Below, one piece after another: positions 1 through 12,946 of a stretch of 64,000 bases of DNA. Within the stretch, counting starts at the first letter, position 1. Each line of letters opens with the position of its first letter. The position numbers and the translations under genes were made by a program. Source of the stretch: Apodospora peruviana (Eukaryota > Ascomycota > Sordariomycetes > Sordariales > Lasiosphaeriaceae); contig JAUEDM010000002.1 of assembly GCA_033439685.1 (NCBI GenBank), positions 4,092,001-4,156,000 of the forward strand. The letters run 5' to 3'. The notes beneath the pieces are model-generated. The model was given only the letters and a program-made list of their open reading frames with translations, did not search any database and was not told the origin of the DNA.

Positions 1-342
1 TACACATTTTAATACCAGGCCACCCAGTTTCCCTCCAGTCTATCAGGTTTGCGAAAATGAGATATAGCAATGAACAAACACATCTGGGCCCACACAAACA
101 ACTCGCCGGTTCCACACACCCACTCATGTCAGACCTCGGCTTCTTACTGATGTCACGAACGCAGCTTCTAAAACTCGCTTGTTCTCATCCCGGGAAACAA
201 TCCAATGCACGCGCGAAAGCCTAGCGGACAGACAGACGCGCTGGCAGTGAGACAGGAAAATATCAAAGAAAACGAAAATATACAGGGGCTATCATCACCA
301 CCGCTTTGCCCACCCATCTAATAGACCATTACTACCTGTAGC

Positions 343-1631
<1,289 letters not shown>

Positions 1632-2222
1632 CTTGGATGTGTGTATGTGACGAGCAAACCGGGAACAAAAGAAGGAAGGGCAGAAATCGATGGATGGCAG
1701 CCCAATTGGAAAGGAGAAGGATGTCGAGGCGTTTTTCGTCGATTGCTGTTTAGAGTCGCCGAGCTTCAAAGATGATCCGTCACTTCTCCAAACACACTGG
1801 AAAATGTCTCCAACACCAACACGGGCCAGCAAGACCGCAACGGGCTGGAGGTACGGCAAATCATGGGCAATTACGCCAATTGGCCGGGTCTTTCCGGCCG
1901 GTCGGACTGGGCTGGACCCTTGTGCCAAGCTGGCACCTGCAGGCGGCTACAAGGTTTTTCCACGACCGCTATAACAGCCCCCAGCACCTGCCAGGCAGAT
2001 CGCTACAGTGGGCCACCTGCCGCCGGCAACTCGGCCAAGACATGCTGTGGCGCATCTTTGGATCACCCCGCCAAAAGTTGTTCCATCAATGTGACTGCAC
2101 CAGGCAAGCCTCGAATAATTATCTACAAAGCTTCAGTGATAGTTGACTCGCGCCTCGTCAACGGCTGGCGTACTCCGCCCCTCTTCGATATACAGGAGCG
2201 CATATATCAAGAGGCAGAAAAC
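1632..2222. promoter_or_regulatory. Shared divergent promoter of LSC1 and ELP3
   Basis: This 591-base interval separates the start codons of LSC1 (minus) and ELP3 (plus) and must carry both 5' leaders and core promoters. The ELP3 frame stays open upstream to 1863, but that stretch lacks conserved Elp3 sequence and I read it as leader. I see no clear TATA box or operator-like repeat. Confidence 0.6.
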
Positions 2223-3947
2223 ATGGCAACGGCCACAGCTACGGTTACTGCGACTATTCGCAAGAAAGACGCAAATCTCCCACCAGAGAACGAACGTTTC
2301 CTCCGGTGCTGCGCAGATATTGCGAGCGCTCTGATTGAAGACCACGAGACCGCAAAAGACCCCTCCCGGCCGCAGCGAGACATAAACCTCAACAGCCTTC
2401 GGTCCAAGTTTGCAAAGAAGCACAAGATCGGAAATGTGCCCCCTCTAACAGCCATCATCGCCGCGGTGCCCGAGCACTACAAGAAGTACATCCTGCCGCG
2501 GCTCATCGCAAAGCCCATCAGAACATCGTCTGGTATCGCCGTGGTGGCCGTCATGTGCAAACCTCATCGGTGCCCACATATCGCGTACACCGGCAACATT
2601 TGCGTCTACTGCCCCGGTGGACCCGACTCGGACTTCGAATACAGCACACAGTCCTATACGGGCTATGAACCGACCTCCATGCGAGCCATCCGTGCGCGTT
2701 ATGATCCCTTCGAGCAGGCCCGAGGCCGAGTTGACCAGCTCAAGTCTCTGGGACACTCCGTCGACAAGGTGGAATATATCATCATGGGCGGGACCTTTAT
2801 GTCACTCCCGGAGTCCTACAGAGACGAATTCATATCGCAGCTACACAATGCGCTGAGCGGATACGGGACGTTGAACGTGGACGAGGCGGTACGGGGAGGC
2901 GAGCAGAGCAACATCAAATGCGTGGGGATCACGATAGAGACGAGGCCGGATTACTGTCTTCAGCCTCATCTGTCAAGCATGCTGCGGTACGGATGTACTC
3001 GGCTCGAGATCGGCGTCCAGTCCCTTTATGAGGATGTGGCTCGCGATACGAACCGGGGGCATACCGTGGCCTCGGTTGCCGAAACCTTTTGCCTGGCCAA
3101 GGACGCCGGCTTCAAGGTTGTCAGCCACATGATGCCTGATCTGCCCAACGTCGGCATGGAGCGTGATCTGGACCAGTTCAGAGAGTATTTCGAGAGCCCG
3201 GCTTTCCGCACAGACGGCCTGAAGATCTATCCCACGCTCGTTATTCGTGGAACCGGGCTGTACGAGCTCTGGCGGACGGGGAGGTATCAAAACTACACCC
3301 CCAATGGGCTCATTGATCTCGTGGCACGGATATTGGCTCTCGTGCCGCCCTGGACGAGAATCTACCGAGTGCAACGCGACATCCCCATGCCTCTGGTCAC
3401 ATCTGGTGTCGAGAACGGTAACTTGCGTGAGCTTGCTCTGGCCCGGATGAAGGATTTTGGTACTACCTGCCGAGACGTGCGCACGCGCGAGGTGGGCGTG
3501 AACGAGGTCAAGCACAAGATCAGACCGAACCAGATCGAGCTGGTCCGTCGCGACTACACGGCCAACGGGGGCTGGGAGACCTTTTTGGCCTATGAGGATC
3601 CGAAGCAGGATATCTTGGTGGCCTTGCTACGACTCCGGAAGTGCTCCGAGAAGTACACGTTCCGGGAAGAGCTGGTGGGACAGCCGACGAGTCTGGTGCG
3701 CGAACTACATGTCTACGGCATGGCGGTCCCCGTGCACGCCAGAGATCCCAGAAAGTTTCAGCATCAGGGATTTGGCACGCTGCTGATGGAGGAGGCGGAG
3801 AGGATCGCCAGGGATGAGCACGGGAGTGAGAAGATTAGTGTCATTTCTGGCGTCGGTGTGCGCAGTTACTACAAGAAGCTGGGATACTGGCTTGATGGAC
3901 CGTATATGAGCAAATGGCTGGACGGTAGACCTGGGCCTGAGGAATAA
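2223..3947 (+). CDS. ELP3: Elongator complex catalytic subunit Elp3
   Basis: Elp3 is the radical-SAM/acetyltransferase subunit of Elongator, which builds the cm5 side chain on wobble uridines of tRNA using acetyl-CoA. The gene is a single exon coding 574 aa, the normal size. The radical-SAM iron-sulfur motif is CX9CX2C, with cysteines near residues 117, 127 and 130 ([14 protein letters not shown]). A GNAT acetyl-CoA binding domain lies at the C-terminus ([16 protein letters not shown], then [18 protein letters not shown]). I chose the ATG at 2223 because it begins the conserved protein; the frame is open for another 120 codons upstream, but that part looks like leader sequence. It diverges from LSC1. 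The complete set of motifs makes the call secure. Confidence 0.97.
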   Translation: MATATATVTATIRKKDANLPPENERFLRCCADIASALIEDHETAKDPSRPQRDINLNSLRSKFAKKHKIGNVPPLTAIIAAVPEHYKKYILPRLIAKPIRTSSGIAVVAVMCKPHRCPHIAYTGNICVYCPGGPDSDFEYSTQSYTGYEPTSMRAIRARYDPFEQARGRVDQLKSLGHSVDKVEYIIMGGTFMSLPESYRDEFISQLHNALSGYGTLNVDEAVRGGEQSNIKCVGITIETRPDYCLQPHLSSMLRYGCTRLEIGVQSLYEDVARDTNRGHTVASVAETFCLAKDAGFKVVSHMMPDLPNVGMERDLDQFREYFESPAFRTDGLKIYPTLVIRGTGLYELWRTGRYQNYTPNGLIDLVARILALVPPWTRIYRVQRDIPMPLVTSGVENGNLRELALARMKDFGTTCRDVRTREVGVNEVKHKIRPNQIELVRRDYTANGGWETFLAYEDPKQDILVALLRLRKCSEKYTFREELVGQPTSLVRELHVYGMAVPVHARDPRKFQHQGFGTLLMEEAERIARDEHGSEKISVISGVGVRSYYKKLGYWLDGPYMSKWLDGRPGPEE

Positions 3948-4690
3948 ACGGGGGATGGGTTTGATCGGGAACATTTACAAGGTGTGGCGTTTTTTGGATC
4001 TAGAGTGCTTATAAAGGACATGTGGAATGAAGCGCATAACCTGGAAAGGCGTTGGTGGGATTATAAAGGTTGATTGGCGCATAAAAGTTGATGTAGAAAG
4101 AATGGTAGCACCTCAGATTGACTGATCCAATTACCCCTTTTCGGAAATCGGGTCTAAACCGTCAAGGTCAATTTGTAACTCCTCTGGCACGTAATCAGAT
4201 AGTTCTTATGGAGTTTGGCTTCGTTCCAATACATTCTTATGGTTATGGAATCTGTTGCAACCGGATTTTAAACGGAGTGCTGAACTGCCGACGTGGTTGC
4301 TGTGGTTTGTTTACTTGGTCCACAATACCCCTTATTTACCTCTGAATGGTCAACAAACCTGGATGCTTTTGTCCTTTACCCAAGCTAGGTCACATCATAT
4401 CTCATCCTCTCATCTGCCCAGTCGCAAAATTATTTCACAACACGCACGTTTCTTTAACTCAAAACGTTGGATTTTGGGTGTTCTGCATCTCGTGGCTGGA
4501 TGGAAGTTATCCGTCATCTACCGTCGAGGCTACTGAGCAAAAGAACCCACAACCAATCGGGAAACAAATTCCGCCACTTCTCTCCACTTTCTCGTCCGTC
4601 CATTCTTACATATACCTTGTTTCTGACCACCAACTTCATCCTCAGTTCTCCACATCCTCAACAAGGATGTGCGAGCGAGTCAGTCAGTCA
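3948..4690. other. Intergenic, ELP3 3' flank
   Basis: About 740 bases with no convincing coding frame. It should hold the ELP3 3' UTR and the upstream sequence of the tRNA gene. Small frames on the plus strand have no recognisable content. Confidence 0.6.
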
Positions 4691-4794
4691 GGGTACATGG
4701 TCTAGTGGTATGATTTTCGCTTCGCATGGTTTCTCCTCCACAGGACAGCTGGCGCATCTGTGAAAGGTCCCCGGTTCAATCCCGGGTGTATCCA
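4691..4794 (+). tRNA. tRNA-Ala(CGC), intron-containing
   Basis: The full cloverleaf can be drawn. Acceptor stem GGGTACA (4691-4697) pairs with TGTATCC (4787-4793) and contains the G3:U70 wobble pair that identifies alanine tRNAs. The anticodon stem TTCGC (4716-4720) pairs with GTGAA (4760-4764), and the anticodon CGC is at 4723-4725. A 32-nt intron (4727-4758) sits at the canonical place after position 37. The T arm is CCCGG-TTCAATC-CCGGG, the discriminator is A at 4794, and a TTTT run at 4797-4800 is a likely Pol III terminator. Mature length without CCA is 72 nt. tRNAscan-SE would settle the intron ends. Confidence 0.93.
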
Positions 4795-5510
4795 TCCTTT
4801 TGATTTTCCGTTCCTTGCTCGCATGAAAGTGATCTGGGGTTTGTGTTTTTTTTTTTTTTGGCAGTGAGTAGTGGTCATGGTGAGAGTCAGTTTGTTGTGG
4901 ATGTCAATCACTCTTACGCCGTTGTAGGCTTAGAAGTGTCGTGGTAGTAGATCTGCACTGTTGAGTTAATTTGCGTATACAAGGGAAATCATTGATTGTC
5001 TTTTTTCTTGGAAATATTCAATGTCAAATTCATTTCTCATAGACTCGCAGACTTAGAGCGGTAGCGATGATGAGGGTTTGTCTAGAAACAATTGTTTTAT
5101 ATCATTTCTTTCGTAAACCATAAACGGAGGAAAGAAGACAAGGGACGGAGCGGAAGGGAGGAGAAGGAGAAGATAAAGGCGCGACATCGTAGATTCAAGA
5201 CTGGACTAGCAGTCCTGTTTTCTGTGGTCTTGACACCAGATCGGAACTAGAAAAAGATTGGGATTCCGTGGCTGGTGCGGTGAATTGGCATACGATCTGT
5301 CGGTGCTGGTGTGGAAACTGTAAGTTATCGAGCTCACTTTTCATTTTTCTACTGATGTGCTGCAAAAAGAGACTGATATTGGTTGTGCAGAAACGGTACA
5401 AGGAGCGTATCAAGGAGCCGGCCAGTTCGGCTGCATAAAGAATGACGTAGAACTTGGAGGTGCTCGCATATTTAGCAGCGGTTTCCAAAACCGCATATGT
5501 TGTCCCAGTA
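4795..5510. other. Intergenic between tRNA-Ala and the paraoxonase-like gene
   Basis: About 700 bases holding a T13 run near 4847-4859 and a purine-rich stretch near 5125-5180. I see no gene. The right end is probably the 3' UTR of the minus-strand paraoxonase-like gene. Confidence 0.5.
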
Positions 5511-6942
5511 TCAATCCAGATCGACCTTGACAGCAATCATATTCCTGGACAAGAACCCCGTCACGAATAGCCATGCCTTCCTCTTCCCCTGGTCCTCGGT
5601 ACCCATAGTGTCCTTCGGATCAATGGCCACCAGCACCGCGGCACTTGCGCTGCGAATCGTGCTTCCGTCGTCGGCAAACAAGAGCCGTTTGTGATAGCGA
5701 GGCTTGTTGGACTCCATGTTGATTCGGGTGTACCAAACCATGATGGGATCTTTGGCCAATAGCGACGGGTCGCGTGAGGTCTGGGCGAGGGTGACTGCCC
5801 GTGACAGGCCCGGGAGGACATATCCACTTCGATCGTCTTTGTGACCAGGCCTGGTCCCGTACGGGTCCGTGAAGTAACTGGGGTTATCGATGACCGAGTC
5901 GACTTGGATCTGGTTTTCGAGTAATTCGATTTTTCTGGTTTCCCTTTCAGGCGAGGGCGTGACGAAGCCCATGTGCAGTACACCGGCTGAGCAGCTTGAG
6001 ACTAACACCTGCACATCACCGCTCGCTGCGGTCCAGCCACGTCCCAGACCATTGCTGTTGTGCATGTGTGGAACGGCTATTACAGCGTCCACGTCTGCTT
6101 TTGCGTCCGTACCTTTGTACTCGTCCAGGGGCTTCAGCCGGAGGTGGATCACGTCTGTCCACTTCGCCTCAAAGTAAGCGTCCTCTAGAAGGCGCATGAT
6201 TCCGTGATCGGCGTAGCGGTGGTCGTTTGTCACGTAGATCGAAGTCGGACTGATGGCGAGGATGTCGTTTGGTGTCCGGAGTAGCGGGTGCCAGATGGAG
6301 CGGATATGTCTGACGGTTGAAGTTCCAATGACATGGTGAAGGACCTCGATTTGGGAGCGGGACTTTGGGTGCGCTGTCGACCACTGATTTTCCGTTGCGT
6401 GGTACTCTAGATTGGGGACGTGGTTTATCGCAAAGATGTACACTGCCTCGCCCTCTGGCCACTTGGGATCCGAAATGACATCGATTCCGTGAGTGACGAA
6501 AGTATGATCAAAGTTTTCAAATTCGAGTCGTCGAGACTTCATGGTCTGGGGAAATCCGGTTAGTTCTCTGATTTGGTCAGGGATAGCATTCGGGGAGACT
6601 GACCTTTGGGTTGATGATGTGGATCGAGCCTCTGCTCTTTGCGCCCAGTTCCGGATCGTCGAAATTTGCCAGTGGAGGAAACCACTTGAACCTGGTCTCG
6701 GCATTGTCCTCGCAGGCAGTGAAGAGGGTAGAACTCGGGGAGTGATAATGGAGGTCTTCACAATGTGTGGTGTCGGTGATGGTTACGATATCCGAGTCGT
6801 CGACATGGAAGCCGGCGACTTGGGCAGATCGTAAGACTCCCAGCACAGTCAAGGTCCTATATGCGAATTCTCCCCACGAGTAGGCCACCAAGGCTAGCAG
6901 AGCCCCGGCCAGCGACGTCACCAACAGTGACGAGGTTCTCAT
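5511..6942 (-). CDS. Paraoxonase/arylesterase-like beta-propeller enzyme, membrane anchored
   Basis: This is a paraoxonase-family lactonase/arylesterase by resemblance. Two exons, complement(5511..6545, 6604..6942), join after INPK in phase 0 to give 457 aa. The N-terminus has a hydrophobic segment (SLLVTSLAGALLALVAYSW) typical of a retained signal anchor, so the enzyme domain probably faces the secretory lumen or outside. Family features are an early acidic stretch (TACEDNAETRF), the HGIDVISD and INHVPNLEYH strands, TPNDI and VTNDHRYADHG, which resemble calcium-ligating loops of paraoxonases, and VDSVIDNPSYFTDPYG near the C-terminus. I took the ATG at 6942 because it directly precedes the anchor; an in-frame ATG at 7029 would add 29 residues. 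The substrate cannot be told from sequence. Confidence 0.8.
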
Positions 6943-8547
6943 GACAGGAGGAGCTCCCTGAGATCTGAGCGTGCTGGAGCTTCTAGTGGTGATGGAGAGA
7001 GTATATGACCTCGTTGAATTCCTGGCCACGCGTTATTATGTCGACAAAGTCTTTGATGTATGTAGATGGCAACTGGCCATAATAATGCCTCGGCAGGGGA
7101 TGTGCATTGCGAGTGGGGTTAGAGTATCCGAATAATCCGTACATGGAACTAGTTCTGGCAAAGGCGGGGAGGAATGAAGCCGATCGCTAGCTACTACGTG
7201 TAGTTTGCTTAAGGCACGACGGGAATGGTTAGCCGCGTTTTGCGAGACGCGTTGCACCCTTGATGGAAGTCGACGAAAGGTGATGTCATTGAGTTTAGTT
7301 TCGAGCTTGTGCGATCCAGCAAAGCCGGCGGCTCAGAACAAGAGGAGCCAACTCATCTCATAAGGATCTGCCCACGCACGCATTCATCTGTGGCTCGGTC
7401 GGAGCTTGTGCCACCTGCTAGAACTGTCGGCTCGGATCCGATTCTAGAAGTTAATGTAGTTGAATTAATAAGAGTTCAACGTTCTGACAGTCACGTGCGT
7501 CGACGATGCAAGGGCTTGAGCGAGACCTGGGAGTGGTCAGTGGTGTGGTGTGTAACCCGACCGGCACCCAGACCCGTCCATTGTCTGTCCCGGCTCACAT
7601 CCCGCGAATTAGATCAAGCACCACTTTCTGGTTATCTAATCGACAGGCCTGTTCTACCGACGCTCCTGTCCTCCTAAACACCGATAATCGCGCCATCACC
7701 AAGTACAAAAGACCCGTCGTATTACCGATACAATACGCAGAACCGAGTGTCGTGACTCATCCGACCAGGCTCCAATGGCGCTTTACTGCCTACCTTCTAT
7801 CGTCGTCTTTTCAGTTTCATTTTGACATGACAGAGTCCGATTGTATCCAAGGGCCAAATTGCCTGCCTGATTCTGTATCTTCCGTAAACAGATACGAATA
7901 ACCTCAGGACAGCTGATGTGATAGCTAAGGTACCTTACCTTAATACGCCAAGCTATTTGCCCCTCCCTCCACCTACCAAGATGGGCAAGATTCAAACATG
8001 GAATACCACTCCCTAATCTGTACTCGCGTTTCTGATATGGTCACGATAAGCGTTCACTCAGCCCTATAGGTCACACCAATCTGGAGCACGGCGGTCAACA
8101 AGGTAACATTCGGTCCATCTCAGCTCGTTGCAAGCATGGGTCCAGACTCCAAGGGTCCGTGTTCAGCCCTACATCGGGCTACTTTGGTCAGGCAATTTGG
8201 CTGGACCCGGGCTCACCGATCGCCGAAAGGTTGCATGCTGTTGCACTCTTGACTCGGAACCCTTATTGGCAGTGGCATGGCATGGCGCTTTGCCCGGAAT
8301 CTGCCCAGAGAGAAATATTGATCGGTCGACCGACTGACGGCTGGCTGACCCCGAGACATCACATATCTCCTCTACAGTCAGACGGCCAATCTGTCGACAC
8401 CATAGCCGAGGAGGGGTGCATCTGGCCGTCGATGTTGCAACATGCTCGCCATACTTAAAGGCTCAAGTCCGCCCTGAAAGGCGCGGCGGTGCAGAAGACA
8501 ACGCCCTCCCTCTAAATACAATTCCTCAAAATCAGCTACTTCAAATC
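6943..8547. other. Intergenic, upstream of paraoxonase-like and lipoxygenase genes
   Basis: About 1.6 kb between two divergently transcribed genes, so it should contain both promoters. Frames in it are short, lack conserved content and look like chance. Short GGTACC-type repeats occur near 7930. Confidence 0.55.
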
Positions 8548-10876
8548 ATGGCCGGTCCTCGCTTCCCCATTGCCGGCCCATCTGTAGCCGACAAGGCAAT
8601 CCATTTTGTTGACAACCTTCTGCACAAGGCATTGGACCCGAACCTGCCCATGCCCACATCGCGGCAGGCAGCCGGCCGTCCAGACCAGAGCACCATCCTC
8701 AAACACATCCCCGAGAGGGAGTTTCTGGCACAGATTGCGCCCAAGGATGTTGCAAATGCCCCTCTGCCGTCCTTTGATCCTGGCGTCTTCGACAACGAGC
8801 TACTGAAGCTGAAGCTATATCCTACCATAGACCCCGACAACCCAAACGTGGTCAAGGAGCCCGAAGGCAACATAAAGCAGGGTACCTATGTGGGAACACA
8901 AGTTGCTCTGACCCAAGCCTACTCAAGGATCGAGCAAACGTGAGTGTCACGTTCATGGTTTTGTACTGTCCAACAAGCACTGCCGCTCACGCTCTGTTGC
9001 CAGCTTTGCCTCACTCTTTGACGTCCTTGGCATTGAGCCAACACTTCCCCGGTACACCCCCCTCGAAGAGCAGAGAAAGCTGTACCACTTCTCCTCATAC
9101 CCCAAGAACCCTGACGGGACACTTGCCGACTATCCGCCGCATCTCCAGACGATTCCACCGGACCAGAGCTTTACCCCGTTCGGCATCTTCAACGCGATTG
9201 GCTTGATCCAGACACAGGTGATCTTGCAGAAGCTTACTCCCGACGAGGATGGATTCCTCGGGCGCACCAAGAAGTGGTTGCTCGAAAAAGAACGGGCTGC
9301 CGCATTTGGTGGCGATCCGGAGAAGGGACTCAAGATCCAGGATGTGGTCGAGTATAACAAGTATCACCGCAAGTTTGGCACCGACATCTCCAGCGGAGGC
9401 AACATTGGCTTGCTGGAGGACTGGTACAGCGATCGTCGCTTTGCCGACCAGCAGTTCACCGGCACGAACCCGGCCACTATCACGCGGGCGTCCACAACGT
9501 GGATCGACGCCTTCTCCATCGCGGCAAAGACCGGCGGCTACGACAAGTGGGTGACGGCCCTCGGCAAGGCAGATCCCGCATCACTGTTCTTGCAGGACGG
9601 CAGCTACTTCCGCAAGGCATGTGGCGTGTCAGACCCGGCGGCGGTTCTTCACAACAAGCAGCCCGGCAGTGACGACAACTGGGCCGTGGGCGCCGTGAGT
9701 CTCTTCCAGCTCTACGAGGACGGGAAGCTGCACCCGGTCGCCATCTGCGTCGACCACAAGGGCTCGATGGAAAAGTCGGTCACGATTTTCAACAAGCGCA
9801 TGACGCCCGCCGATTCGACCAGCGGCGAGAAGGAGGACTGGCCCTGGCGGTACGCAAAGACGTGTGCGCAGGTCACCGACTGGATGCGCCACGAGCTGAC
9901 GGTCCACCTGACGCTGTCCCATCTGGTGGAAGAGGCCATCATCGTGGCGACGAACCGCACCATCCCGATGGACCACACCGTCCACCGTCTTCTGTACCCG
10001 CATTGGTACAAGACCCTGTCGCTCAACGCTGCCGCGCGCGCCACCCTCGTGCCGCAGGTCATCATCGACCTGGTCGGTGTCAGCCCGGAGCAAGCCTACA
10101 GCTTCATCCGCGACGCCTTCGACACGTACGACTTTGTCGGCAGCTACGTGCCCAATGATCTCAGACGCCGCGGGTTCCCCGACACCGAAGAGGGTCTGAA
10201 GCAGACCCGCTACAAGAACTATCCGTACGCCAAGAACACGCTCGCGCTGTGGAACACTCTGCATACGTATGTGAAGTCGATGCTTTCCGTCGCGTTCCCA
10301 ACCGACGCCAGCGTCGCAGCGGACGAGCACATCAAGGACTGGGCGCACGAGATCAAGACGGCGGCGTTCATGCCGTCCTTCCCCGAGATCACGACACTGG
10401 ACGGACTGGTGGACGCCGTGACCATGTGCATCTACATCGCCTCGCCCTTCCACAGCGCTGTGAACTACCTGCAGAACTTTTATCAGGCGTTCGTGGTGGC
10501 CAGGCCGCCGATGCTCTGCCAGTTGCCGGCGCAGTCTCTCGACCAGCTCAACGGGTACAAGGAGACGGATCTCGTGGCGTCGCTTCCCATCAACCGCCAG
10601 CGCGAGTGGCTGCTCGCCGCGCAGATCCCTTGGCTGCTCAGCTTCAAGGTCGAGGACGACCGCAGCCTGCTGAACTACGCGGCCAGCCAGTGGAACGTGT
10701 ACAAGTACAAGACGTCGCCGGCTGAGCAGAAGATTAGGGACATTAGTCAGACGCTGTACAGCAGCCTGCAGGAGCTGCAGAAGACGTTTTACTATAATAG
10801 CACGGCGATGGATAAGGGGAGTATCCCGTATATGGTGCTGGATCCGGGGCTTACTGCTGTTTCGATTTTGATCTGA
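8548..10876 (+). CDS. Lipoxygenase, intracellular
   Basis: Lipoxygenases insert O2 into polyunsaturated fatty acids such as linoleate to form hydroperoxides (oxylipin pathway). Two exons, 8548..8939 and 9004..10876 (64-nt intron, phase 2), give 754 aa. Metal ligands are visible: His427 and His432 in RHELTVHLTLSHLVEEA, His614 and Asn618 in SPFHSAVNY, and the C-terminal Ile754 carboxylate (SILI end). No signal peptide is present, unlike the secreted manganese lipoxygenases of fungi (about 600 aa, with leader). Length and N-terminus fit the larger intracellular, probably iron-dependent, fungal enzymes; that metal assignment is inference. The start ATG follows a leader with CTCTAAATACA-like sequence. 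Regiospecificity cannot be decided here. Confidence 0.93.
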
Positions 10877-11277
10877 GTGTTGTTGCGGTGTGATGTCAGG
10901 GAATTTTCAGTAGGCTCAGCGGTCAGAATTGTCTCGTACCATCAAATGCTTTGAAAATTGACCACGTGTAGCCCGTAAAAACTACTGCTTCATTTTTTTT
11001 TTTTTTTTTTTTTTTTTACCTTCGTTTGTTGAGGGGTTTTGGAGTTTCTCGGGTTGGGGTTCGGTAAAAGGGGGTGGTCAATCCGGGTGTGGAACTAAAA
11101 AGGGGTGATGTGCACAGCTGCCATCAGCTGTCGATGCTGCCCCACCAAAATGCCATCCCACTTTCATTCCCATATCCAAATTTTTGGGAATCCTCCAACC
11201 AAGTAACAAAAGAAAAGAGAAAACCAATTGGCAACCCATCACCACGTAAAATACCCGTCGTCCCGAATCTGTCAAAA
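10877..11277. other. Intergenic with T25 tract
   Basis: About 400 bases between the lipoxygenase and the ALB1-like gene. It contains a run of 25 T at 10993-11017. The right part, with AAAATGCC and CCAAT-like sequence, is probably the promoter of the small downstream gene. Confidence 0.55.
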
Positions 11278-11686
11278 ATGGTATCCCGCAAGAACCCGAA
11301 CGGACCGTCCAAGAACCGCCTCGCCGCGCGGGCCGGAGGCATCAAGAAGCAAGCGCAAAGAAAGTCCAGGGCCGGCCAGACAAAGATCTCGCAAGCCGAC
11401 GCCGCCCGCGGCGCGAGACCGGGCCTGTTGCCCAACAGCGGCCCGGGCGCCGCGCTGAGCAAGAAGAAGCAGAAGAAGTTGGAGCAGCAGATGCGGTTGG
11501 CGCTGCAGCGCAAGATGGCGGCCGAGGGAGAGGTTGAGATGAAGGGTTAGCTTTGTTCTTCGGGTTGGGTGGGGGCATTGATGCTGATGTGTCGGTCAAA
11601 ATACAGATGTCCCGCTATCGAAGGCGGATAAGAAGAGTAAGGCAGCGACGACGGCCGACGATCATGGCGAGATGGATATCGAATGA
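11278..11686 (+). CDS. ALB1: Small basic ribosome-biogenesis protein, ALB1-like
   Basis: The first exon (11278..11545) codes for a very basic protein (SRKNPNGPSKNRLAARAGG, then ALSKKKQKKLEQQMRLALQ). Read without splicing it stops at once. A good intron (11546..11606, donor GTTAGC, branch GCTGATG, acceptor ACAG) joins in frame to a short exon (11607..11686) that adds VPLSKADKKSKAATTADD and ends in the acidic HGEMDIE. The product is 115 aa. The pattern of a basic body, a lysine-rich SKK(K/A)xKK helix and an acidic tail matches fungal Alb1, the partner of Arx1 on exported pre-60S particles. The family call is by resemblance and could be another small nucleolar protein; the exon join is well supported by phase and composition. 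Confidence 0.72.
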
Positions 11687-12946
11687 GTTCGGTTTTTTCG
11701 ACCGCAGCCCGACAAAACGAGTAAAGGACGAAAAACGTGAATATACCCATGGGAGAATAAAGACCAAGTGCAGAGGATGTGATGGAGCAGGAAGAAGGGG
11801 CCGGGGGGGGGGGGGGGGGGGGTGAGTCAGGGCGGCACCGAAAGGGGCAACTTGAATGCTTAGCAAGCGCGCGAGCTGTCGGGTTTTGTGAAGTTTCGAA
11901 GCTCATGTTGCTGAACTGAGCGTGCCAGCCGCTGCCACCGTATATTACAATTTGTTGCCAGGTTATGTTGGGAGCGCTAGAATTTTGCGGACTGGAGGGA
12001 AAGACGGCCATAACCGAATATACCCAGAGGAGCCTCAGGCGAGAGCTAGCTACATCCCTCCTAGGGAACTTGCTCGACGCATCATTGGTTTACGGTAAAG
12101 CACTACCTCTTAGTGCTGACATCCACCACGCATCGTTGCAGCCTCACCGGAGAGCTTATTTCGGAGGTGCTCATGATGACGGAACGGAGTTTAAACGGCG
12201 ACGGTGACTCTATAGATACCCTAGACATGATTGCCAAGTGGGGATTAGAGGCCAGTAAATCTCAGACAAGACAATAACACCAGGAAACTGACCTTGTGCG
12301 ACGTGTTTGTACCGGCTTCTTTGATTATCAGAAAGCAATTGAGACCGTATCCCATTCTGGCTTGGCAGATGATAGACCTCGCTGGTGTAGACAAAGGTTT
12401 GTCATTCTTGGGAGGCAGACGTGAAGACGACCTAGCTTGCAGGTAGCTAACAACCGCCGAAACAAGGACAGGACGGGAGATGAAAATCAAACAAAGCACG
12501 GGGGAAAATCGAGCTGGGGATGAATAGTGTGTAGAAGAGGCAACGCGATTCACGTTCATATACCACAGGTGCTGAAAACCCATAACGGAAGGTTCTTAGA
12601 GTCGATCGATTCAAGTACAACGACATTCATTTTGAGTGACCCAACCAAGATAGCACCCATACCCGTAATGGTAAATTATGCCTACTCATAGCAATAGTAA
12701 GTCTAGTCTATATCTCCCGTGTGATGTTGTGTAACAAAGCCAATAGTTACCGGCAAGAAAACCTTGGTGAGAAATCAAAACTCCCAAGTCCATGCAGGTA
12801 GAGAAATTCACACGCATGTAGTGATAATCCTCCCTGTACATTGCCAATTTAACCAGATATATATCCCGTTCTGCTGTGATTACCTTTCTTTCTCCTCGTG
12901 GCACCATGATACAGACACAGAAACTAACGATGTCTCATCGTATTGT
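11687..12946. other. Intergenic with G20 tract
   Basis: About 1.26 kb between converging ALB1-like and GH72 genes. Apart from the poly-G run at 11803-11822 I find no gene. It should contain both 3' UTRs. Confidence 0.55.
11803..11822 (+). repeat. Poly-G tract, G20
   Basis: Twenty consecutive G follow GGGGCC. A second G20 tract with the same left flank lies at 59847-59866. Confidence 0.9.

Noticed and set aside
1863..2222. 120-codon N-terminal extension of ELP3
   Set aside because: The sequence before 2223 does not match Elp3 and lies in the divergent promoter; the conserved protein starts at [19 protein letters not shown].
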